A DNA stretch of 64,000 nucleotides from Propioniciclava sp. MC1595 (GTDB lineage Bacteria; Actinomycetota; Actinomycetes; Propionibacteriales; Propionibacteriaceae), in assembly GCF_017569205.1 (NCBI RefSeq), contig NZ_CP071870.1:2108001-2172000 (forward strand), written 5' to 3'. The notes beneath the pieces are model-generated. The model had not been told where the DNA came from and made no database searches. It saw only the letters and a list, made by a program, of their open reading frames with translations. Shown here one piece after another: positions 58,287 through 64,000 of the stretch. A program made the translations under genes and the position numbers. Position 1 is the stretch's first letter. Every line of letters begins with the position of its first letter.

Positions 58287-60058
58287 CCCTTGACGAGCGC
58301 GACGACGTGGTTGGCCACGACGTCCACACCCACCTCGGTCTTCTCGCCACTGGCGCGGTCACGCACCTCGACGACCCCGTCGGCCAGCGTGCGGCCGACG
58401 ACCACCGAGGTCGGCATGCCGAGCACCTCGGCGTCGGCGAACTTCACGCCCGGGGACGCCTTGCGGTCGTCCAGCAGCACGCTCACGCCCGCCTCGTCCA
58501 GCTCGTGCGCCAGCGCGGTGGCGAAGTCGAGCGCGGCGGCGTCCTTGCCCGTGGCGACGATGTGCACGTCGAACGGCGCCAGGTTGCGCGGCCAGGCCAG
58601 GCCCTTGTCGTCGCAGGTCGTCTCGGCCACGGCGGCGACGGCGCGGGACACGCCCACGCCGTAGGAGCCCATGGTGACCGTGACCAGCTTGCCGTTGGGG
58701 TCGAGCACCTTCAGGCCCAGCGCGTCGGCGTACTTGCGGCCGAGCTGGAAGATGTGGCCCATCTCGATGCCGCGGGCCAGCGTCAGCGGGCCGGAGCCGT
58801 CGGGGGCGGGGTCGCCCTCACGGATCTCGGCGACGTCCAGCACGCCGTCGGAGGTGAAGTCACGGCCGCAGACGAGGTCGTACACGTGCCGGCCGGGCGC
58901 GTTGGCGCCGGTGATCCAGCGGGTGCCGGGCACGACGGCGGGGTCGGTCAGGTACCGCACGCCCTTGCCGTCGGCGTCCAGGCCAAGGGCGCCGCCGGTG
59001 GCCGCGCCGGGGCCGATGTAGCCCTTCACGAGCTGGGGGTACTTCTCGAAGTCGGCGTCGCCGAAGGCCTCGACCTCGGCCGGCTCGACGGCCGCCTCGA
59101 GCCGCTTGGCGTCCACCTCGCGGTCACCGGGCAGGCCGACGGCCAGGGGCGTGCGGGTGCCGTCGGGGTGCTTGAGCATGAACAGGACGTTCTTCAGGGT
59201 GTCGGCGGCCGCCCAGGCCCGGTCGGCGCGCGGGAAGCGCTCGTTGCTCAGCGCGACGAGAGTCTCGATGGTCGGCGAGTCGGGGGTGTCCTCGACGTGG
59301 GCTGCGGGCACGCCGGAGGCGTCCTGCTCGGGCGCGAGCGGGCGCTTCACGGCCTCGACGTTGGCCGCGTACCCGCCGGGGCTGCGGACGAAGGTGTCCT
59401 CGCCGATCTCGGCGACGGCCAGGAACTCCTCCGAGGCCGAGCCGCCCATGGCGCCCGAGGTGGCGGACACGATGACGTACTCCAGACCCAGGCGGTCGAA
59501 GATCCGCTGGTAGGCGATCCGGTGGGCGTCGTAGGACGCCGCGAGCCCGGCGTCGTCGATGTCGAAGCTGTAGGAGTCCTTCATCACGAACTCGCGCCCG
59601 CGGAGCAGCCCCGCGCGGGGCCGGGCCTCGTCGCGGTACTTCGTCTGGATCTGGTACAGGCTCAGCGGCAGGTCCTTGTACGAGGAGTAGAGGTCCTTCA
59701 CCATCAGGGTGAACATCTCCTCGTGCGTGGGCCCGAGCAGCATGTCGGCGCCCTTGCGGTCGGTCAGGCGCAGCAGGTTGGGGCCGTACTCGGTCCAGCG
59801 GTCGGTCGCCTCGTAGGGCTCGCGGGGCAGCAGGGCGGGGAACCGAACCTCCTGCGCGCCGATGGCGTCCATCTCCTCGCGGACGATCTGCTCCACCTTG
59901 TGCAGCACCTTCAGGCCCAGCGGCAGCCAGCTGTAGATGCCCGGGGCGACGCGGCGGATGTAGCCCGCGCGGACGAGCCAGCGGTGGCTCGGCACCTCGG
60001 CGTCGGCGGGGTCCTCGCGGAGGGTACGGACGAACAGCTCGGACATGCGTGTGATCAC
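58283..60058 (-). CDS. proS: Prolyl-tRNA synthetase
   Basis: A 591-residue class II synthetase of the bacterial type. Motif 1 is around [26 protein letters not shown]. Motif 2 is around [26 protein letters not shown]. An editing insertion domain follows, with motif 3 [13 protein letters not shown] and an anticodon-binding C-terminus. I chose GTG 60058 ([21 protein letters not shown]), the usual opening of the family. A TAGGCT box ends 8 bases upstream. It is coupled to the TSUP permease. Confidence 0.96.
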   Translation of the reverse strand: MITRMSELFVRTLREDPADAEVPSHRWLVRAGYIRRVAPGIYSWLPLGLKVLHKVEQIVREEMDAIGAQEVRFPALLPREPYEATDRWTEYGPNLLRLTDRKGADMLLGPTHEEMFTLMVKDLYSSYKDLPLSLYQIQTKYRDEARPRAGLLRGREFVMKDSYSFDIDDAGLAASYDAHRIAYQRIFDRLGLEYVIVSATSGAMGGSASEEFLAVAEIGEDTFVRSPGGYAANVEAVKRPLAPEQDASGVPAAHVEDTPDSPTIETLVALSNERFPRADRAWAAADTLKNVLFMLKHPDGTRTPLAVGLPGDREVDAKRLEAAVEPAEVEAFGDADFEKYPQLVKGYIGPGAATGGALGLDADGKGVRYLTDPAVVPGTRWITGANAPGRHVYDLVCGRDFTSDGVLDVAEIREGDPAPDGSGPLTLARGIEMGHIFQLGRKYADALGLKVLDPNGKLVTVTMGSYGVGVSRAVAAVAETTCDDKGLAWPRNLAPFDVHIVATGKDAAALDFATALAHELDEAGVSVLLDDRKASPGVKFADAEVLGMPTSVVVGRTLADGVVEVRDRASGEKTEVGVDVVANHVVALVKG

Positions 60059-60088
60059 GAGGGCCAAGCCTAAACGATGCGGGCGGCC

Positions 60089-61300
60089 TCAGCCGACCTC
60101 GGTCACCTCCGCGCCGAGCATCCCGACCGCCTTGGCGACCTGCTGCTTGGCGACCTTGAGCCGTTCGGCGTCCCCGCGGCCCTCGGCCAGCGCCTTGTTG
60201 ACGTCGAGCACGCGGGCGGGCGCCCCGGGGCGGCTCAGCGTGACCAGCAGCGGCACGTACTCGGCCTCGACGGCCACCCAGGCCTCGCCCTGCCGCTCGA
60301 ACGTGAGGCGGCCCAGGTACTGCTCCCAGGAGCGGGGCGTGGCGACCCTCATCTGGCCGATCAGGTTGCCACCGCCGTAGACGACCCACGTGTCGTTGAT
60401 GCGGTCCCACGGCTGGGCGACGTGGGCGTGGTGGCCGTAGACCAGGTTGAACACGCCCGATTCGGCCAGGGTGGTGGCCGCCGCCACCTGCTGCCCGTTG
60501 GGCTGGTGCTGCTGCTCGGTCCCGGCGTGCATGGCGGCCAGCACGATGTCGGCGCCGGCCTCGCGCGCCGCCTCACCGCGGGCGACCATCGCCTCGGCGT
60601 CGAGCAGGTCCAACGCCCAGGTGCGGCCGCCCGGTGCCTTCAGGTTCGAGCCGTACGCCCCGGCCACGACGGCCACCTTCACCCCGGACGCCGTGGTCAG
60701 GATGGCGGGCTTGCCCACGTCCGCCTGCTCCCGGTAGGCGCCGGTGTGGACGATGCCGGCCGCATCGAGGGCGTCCAGCGTGGCGTCGATGCCGGCCATG
60801 CCCTGGTCGAAGGTGTGGTTGGACGCCGTCGTGCAGTAGTCGAAGCCCACCTCCTTGGCCGCCTCGATCGTCTCGGGCGGCGCGGCGAACACGGGGTACC
60901 CGACCGGCTTGACGCCCGGCGGCGCGACCGGGACCTCGACGTGGCAGATCGACACGTCGGCGTCCTCGATGAGGGGACGGATGTGCTCGAAGACCGGCAC
61001 GAAGTCGTACGCGGCACCGACGTCCTTGCCGGCCTGCGCGGCGTCGGCGATGAGGCCGCGGTGCCAGAGCAGGTCGCCGCTGACCGTGATCGTCAGTCGC
61101 TCGGGCTCGGACGTGGGCGTGGGCGTCGGGGTGGGGCTGGGCGTCGTGCTCGGAGTGGGTGCCGCCTGCGTCGGTGTCCCGGACGCCGCGGGCTGCGGCC
61201 GGTCGGGCGTCGGGGCGGGCGCGGGCTGCACCTGGGCGCACCCGGCCACCGCCAGGGCGAGGGCGCACGCCAGCGGGGCCAGGGAACGGGAGGTGAGCAT
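60089..61300 (-). CDS. CapA-family lipoprotein (metallophosphatase-like)
   Basis: A 403-residue predicted lipoprotein: a signal with lipobox AVAGC (C21), a Thr/Pro-rich linker (about 30-62), then a CapA/PgsA-like domain with SGDLLWHRG, DADVSICHVEVPV, TTASNHTFDQG and YGHHAHV. The CapA/PgsA family takes part in poly-gamma-glutamate synthesis, but no capB or capC genes are near. The start is ATG 61300, 7 bases after TACAAT, so leaderless; ATG 61309 lies in the promoter gap. Confidence 0.85.
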   Translation of the reverse strand: MLTSRSLAPLACALALAVAGCAQVQPAPAPTPDRPQPAASGTPTQAAPTPSTTPSPTPTPTPTSEPERLTITVSGDLLWHRGLIADAAQAGKDVGAAYDFVPVFEHIRPLIEDADVSICHVEVPVAPPGVKPVGYPVFAAPPETIEAAKEVGFDYCTTASNHTFDQGMAGIDATLDALDAAGIVHTGAYREQADVGKPAILTTASGVKVAVVAGAYGSNLKAPGGRTWALDLLDAEAMVARGEAAREAGADIVLAAMHAGTEQQHQPNGQQVAAATTLAESGVFNLVYGHHAHVAQPWDRINDTWVVYGGGNLIGQMRVATPRSWEQYLGRLTFERQGEAWVAVEAEYVPLLVTLSRPGAPARVLDVNKALAEGRGDAERLKVAKQQVAKAVGMLGAEVTEVG

Positions 61301-61350
61301 CCCGCCCATTGTAGGTCGGCCCGCTTGGGTCGACCCAACCGGACCGGCCC

Positions 61351-62178
61351 TCAGAACAGCACGGTGGTGAGCTCGCCGACCACGTCGTAGCCGACGCGTT
61401 CGTAGCAGGCGATGGCGGGGGCGTTGAAGTCGTTCACGTACAGCGAGGCGATCCGCCCGCCCGCGAGGATCGCGTCGGTCACCCCGGCCATGGCGGGCAC
61501 GGACAGGCCGCGGCCGCGCAGGTCGGGGGCCACCCAGACGCCCTGGACCTGCGCCACCCGCCGGGACATGGCCCCGAGGTCGGCCTTGAACACCACGCGC
61601 CCGTCCTCGACGATCGCGAAGGCGCGCCGGTCGTCGATGAGCGAGCGCACGTAGCGCCGGTACCCGACGGGGTTGGTGGTGAGGGGGTCCTCCTCGAGCT
61701 CCTCGCGGTACATGTGGACGGCCCCCGCGAAGTAGGAGTCGAAGTCCTCGGCCCGGGCGGGGCGCAGGCGCGGGTCGGCGTCCACCGCCGTCGGGCCGGT
61801 GCAGGCCATCAGCAGCTGGCGCTCACGGACGACACGGGCGTCGGCGTAGGCGTGCGGCCACTCCGCCGACAGGCGGTCCCACAGCCCGAAGACCTGGGCC
61901 ACGGGCCCGACGATCGCGACGAAGGAGCGCCACCGGCCGATGTCGAGGGCGAAGGCGTCGAGGGCCTCGGCATCGGCGGCGACGGGGACGATGTTGGCGC
62001 CGACGTGTAGCAGGGAACGGGGCGCGTGCGCAGGGTAGCCCCACAACTCCCCCACCTCGGAGGGATCGAGCACGCCCGCCTCGACGCGCGAGGCCACGAA
62101 GCAGTTGCCGACGGGGTCGGCGTCGAGCAGCCGGGTGACGAGGGCCCGATCGCCCGCGTCGAGCACCCGGCTCCGCAT
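61351..62178 (-). CDS. GNAT family protein with DUF4081 domain
   Basis: A 275-residue protein. An N-terminal DUF4081 region (VTRLLDADPVGNCFVASRVE) is followed by a GNAT domain with acetyl-CoA loop VAPDLRGRGLSVPAM and the C-terminal VNDFNAPAIACYERVGY. The substrate is unknown. In actinobacteria it commonly follows ispG, as here: the start overlaps the ispG stop as TGATG. Confidence 0.86.
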   Translation of the reverse strand: MRSRVLDAGDRALVTRLLDADPVGNCFVASRVEAGVLDPSEVGELWGYPAHAPRSLLHVGANIVPVAADAEALDAFALDIGRWRSFVAIVGPVAQVFGLWDRLSAEWPHAYADARVVRERQLLMACTGPTAVDADPRLRPARAEDFDSYFAGAVHMYREELEEDPLTTNPVGYRRYVRSLIDDRRAFAIVEDGRVVFKADLGAMSRRVAQVQGVWVAPDLRGRGLSVPAMAGVTDAILAGGRIASLYVNDFNAPAIACYERVGYDVVGELTTVLF

Positions 62179-63323
62179 CAGACCACGCTCACCGTCGGGG
62201 ACTCGCCCGTGTGCTCCATCTCGGCGGCCAGCTTGTTGGCCTCCTCGATGAGCGTGGCGACGATCTCGGACTCGGGCACGGTCTTGATGACCTCGCCCTT
62301 GATGAAGATCTGGCCCTTGCCGTTGCCGGCGGCCACGCCGAGGTCGGCCTCGCGGGCCTCGCCGGGGCCGTTGACGACGCAGCCCATCACGGCGATGCGC
62401 AGCGGGGCGGTCAGGCCCTCCAGACCGTCGGTGACGTCGTTGGCCAGGCCCCAGATGTCGACCTGCGCGCGGCCGCAGCCCGGGCAGGAGACGATCTCCA
62501 TCTGGCGCTGGCGCAGGTTCAGGGCCTCCAGGATCTTCTGGCCGACCTTGACCTCCTCGACCGGCGGGGCCGACAGGGAGACGCGGATCGTGTCGCCGAT
62601 GCCCTCGGCGAGCAGGACGCCGAAGGCGACCGAGCTCTTGATGGTGCCCTGGAACGCCGGGCCCGCCTCGGTGACCCCGAGGTGGAGCGGGTAGTCGCAC
62701 TGGGCGGCGAGCTGGCGGTAGGCGTTCACCATGACGACCGGGTCGTGGTGCTTGACCGAGATCTTGAAGTCGCCGAAGCCGTGCTCCTCGAACAGGGACG
62801 CCTCCCACAGCGCCGACTCGACCATCGCCTCGGCGGTCGGGCCGCCGTGCTTGGCCAGCAGGCGCTTGTCGAGCGAGCCGGCGTTGACGCCGATGCGCAG
62901 GCTGACGCCCGCGTCGGCCGCCGCCTTGGCGATCTCGCCCACCTTGTCGTCGAACTGCTTGATGTTGCCCGGGTTGACGCGCACCGCGGCGCAGCCGGCG
63001 TCGATCGCGGCGAACACGTACTTCGGCTGGAAGTGGATGTCGGCGATGACCGGGATCTGGCTCTTCTTGGCGATGATGTGCAGCACGTCGGCGTCGTCCT
63101 GGCTGGGGACGGCCACGCGCACGATGTCGCACCCGGTCGCGGTGAGCTCGGCGATCTGCTGCAGGGTGGCGTTGATGTCGGTGGTCTTCGTCGTGGTCAT
63201 CGACTGCACCGAGACCGGCGCTCCCCCACCGACGGCCACCTTGCCCACGTTGATGCGGCGCGTGGGTCGGCGCGGCGCCAGGACGGGGGCCGGCGTGGCG
63301 GGCATGCCCAGGTTCACGGTCAT
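62178..63323 (-). CDS. ispG: 4-hydroxy-3-methylbut-2-enyl diphosphate synthase IspG (GcpE)
   Basis: A 381-residue [4Fe-4S] enzyme of the MEP isoprenoid pathway. N-terminal MTTTKTTDI and [10 protein letters not shown] segments belong to the TIM barrel. Iron-sulfur ligands lie in SCPGCGRAQ and GCVVNGPGE. It supplies precursors for quinones and polyprenyl carriers. ATG 63323 lies 8 bases after the site-2 protease stop, in the common order protease-ispG-GNAT. Confidence 0.96.
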   Translation of the reverse strand: MTVNLGMPATPAPVLAPRRPTRRINVGKVAVGGGAPVSVQSMTTTKTTDINATLQQIAELTATGCDIVRVAVPSQDDADVLHIIAKKSQIPVIADIHFQPKYVFAAIDAGCAAVRVNPGNIKQFDDKVGEIAKAAADAGVSLRIGVNAGSLDKRLLAKHGGPTAEAMVESALWEASLFEEHGFGDFKISVKHHDPVVMVNAYRQLAAQCDYPLHLGVTEAGPAFQGTIKSSVAFGVLLAEGIGDTIRVSLSAPPVEEVKVGQKILEALNLRQRQMEIVSCPGCGRAQVDIWGLANDVTDGLEGLTAPLRIAVMGCVVNGPGEAREADLGVAAGNGKGQIFIKGEVIKTVPESEIVATLIEEANKLAAEMEHTGESPTVSVV

Positions 63324-63331
63324 GGTTCTCC

Positions 63332-64000
63332 TCAGAAGATCTTCACCGGTGTGACGATATCGGCCACGATCAACACGATGCCGCACAGCAGGAGGAATCC
63401 TCCCACCGCGTAGGCGACCGGCACCATCTTGGCCGTGTCGACGGGGCCGGGGTCGGGGCGTCCGGTCAGGCGGGCCGCGGTGCGGCGCAGCCACTCCCAC
63501 AGCGCCCCGACGATGTGGCCGCCGTCCAGCGGCGGCAGCGGGACCAGGTTGAACAGCGCCAGGAACAGGTTGATCGAGCCCAGCAGGCTGGCGAACATGG
63601 CGGCCTTCTCCAGCACCGGGGCGTCCTGCACGGCCGCCTCGCCGGCGATGGCGCTGGCCCCGACGATCGAGATCGGGCCGTAGACGTCGCGCGGCTGGCC
63701 GGTGACCATGTCGACGGCCACGTTCCACACCTTGACCGGGAACTGCGCCAGCGCCACCGCGGACTGCGCGGTCATCTGGCCCATGTGGCGCAGCACCCCC
63801 ACCGGCCCGGCGTGCTCGCGCGCGAGCTGGGGGTAGAGCCCCATCCAGCCGGCGGGCACGAGCTTCGAGGGGTCCAGGTCGTCGCGGACGCCGCTGATGA
63901 TGGTGTTCACGGTCGGCAGCGTCACCTGCTGGCCGCCGCGCTCGACCACGAACGTCGCCGGGCCGTCGAGGTTGCGCCGGATCAGGTCGGTCAGCTCGGC
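63332..64000 (-). CDS. Site-2 protease (RIP metalloprotease), N-terminus beyond the window edge
   Basis: The visible 222 codons are the C-terminal half of an intramembrane metalloprotease of the RseP/Rip1 family. They include part of a PDZ domain ([16 protein letters not shown]), membrane helices, and the second zinc motif [19 protein letters not shown], where the aspartate of LDG is a ligand. The HExxH motif lies outside the window. Such proteases cut anti-sigma factors. It is coupled to ispG, as in many actinobacteria. Confidence 0.88.
   Translation of the reverse strand, partial: AELTDLIRRNLDGPATFVVERGGQQVTLPTVNTIISGVRDDLDPSKLVPAGWMGLYPQLAREHAGPVGVLRHMGQMTAQSAVALAQFPVKVWNVAVDMVTGQPRDVYGPISIVGASAIAGEAAVQDAPVLEKAAMFASLLGSINLFLALFNLVPLPPLDGGHIVGALWEWLRRTAARLTGRPDPGPVDTAKMVPVAYAVGGFLLLCGIVLIVADIVTPVKIF

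Noticed and set aside
60089-61300. A poly-gamma-glutamate capsule locus
   Set aside because: Only the CapA-like lipoprotein is present; there are no capB, capC or ligase genes around it.

Overview
This window is chromosomal DNA of a very GC-rich, Gram-positive actinobacterium. The signs are the mycobacterial-type gene order (coaD, a SepIVA-like gene, DUF177, rpmF, rnc, mutM, smc, ftsY, ffh), many GTG starts, actinobacterial families (DUF2993, DUF4439, DUF4081-GNAT, YlxR) and the sdhC-sdhA-sdhB set with a single cytochrome b subunit. Propionibacteriaceae is my best guess, from overall gene content only. I see no prophage, insertion sequence, CRISPR array, rRNA or tRNA. No stretch longer than about 300 bases lacks a gene.

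Layout. 1-2575: three translationally coupled minus-strand genes, an ATP-grasp ligase (cut by the window edge), a DUF1704 'QEGLA' zinc peptidase and an N-formylglutamate amidohydrolase-like enzyme. This is a conserved but functionally undefined set. 2644-3342: a DUF6498 membrane protein. 3425-6881: succinate dehydrogenase sdhCAB. 7012-9026: the ribosome and tRNA maturation operon rpsP-khpA-rimM-trmD. 9214-12026: a His-rich amidohydrolase and ffh. 12112-12593: a small gene broken by one frameshift. 12603-22619: the long minus-strand housekeeping block (ftsY, a membrane-anchored protein, smc, gtrA-like, mutM, rnc, rpmF, DUF177, sepIVA-like, coaD, rsmD). 22655-23327: a PPOX-family gene followed by a half-length copy. 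23324-27628: recG, rpmB, rnj. 27729-28966: a cytidylate-kinase-like protein and a GNAT.

29095-34358 is the glycerol locus glpD-glpF-glpK with a divergent SorC/DeoR-type regulator; phased TGCACG motifs lie between them. Then come a glutathionyl-hydroquinone-reductase-like protein, DUF2993-dapB, an orphan AbiEi/DUF559 nuclease-like gene bracketed by palindromic repeats, pnp and rpsO, the proton-translocating transhydrogenase pntAA-pntAB-pntB, and a GNAT.

44904-56493 is the translation-initiation block, read from the right as rimP-nusA-ylxR-infB-rbfA-truB-ribF. Between nusA and ylxR lies a 3.7 kb stretch with an acetate-type symporter pair on the plus strand, a secreted repeat protein and an XRE regulator with a cysteine-rich tail. 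ylxR has what looks like its own leaderless promoter. 56582-64000: a DUF4439 lipoprotein, a TauE/SafE permease, proS, a CapA-family lipoprotein, a DUF4081 GNAT, ispG and a site-2 protease cut by the right edge.

Two regulatory themes recur. Many genes have a TANNNT box 6-8 bases before the start codon, the signature of leaderless mRNAs. Long perfect inverted repeats lie in several intergenic gaps. The most curious spots are the three-gene cluster at the left edge, a chain of three overlapping micro-ORFs in front of infB, the palindrome-flanked nuclease gene, the 25-bp inverted repeat between infB and rbfA, and the split nusA/infB operon.
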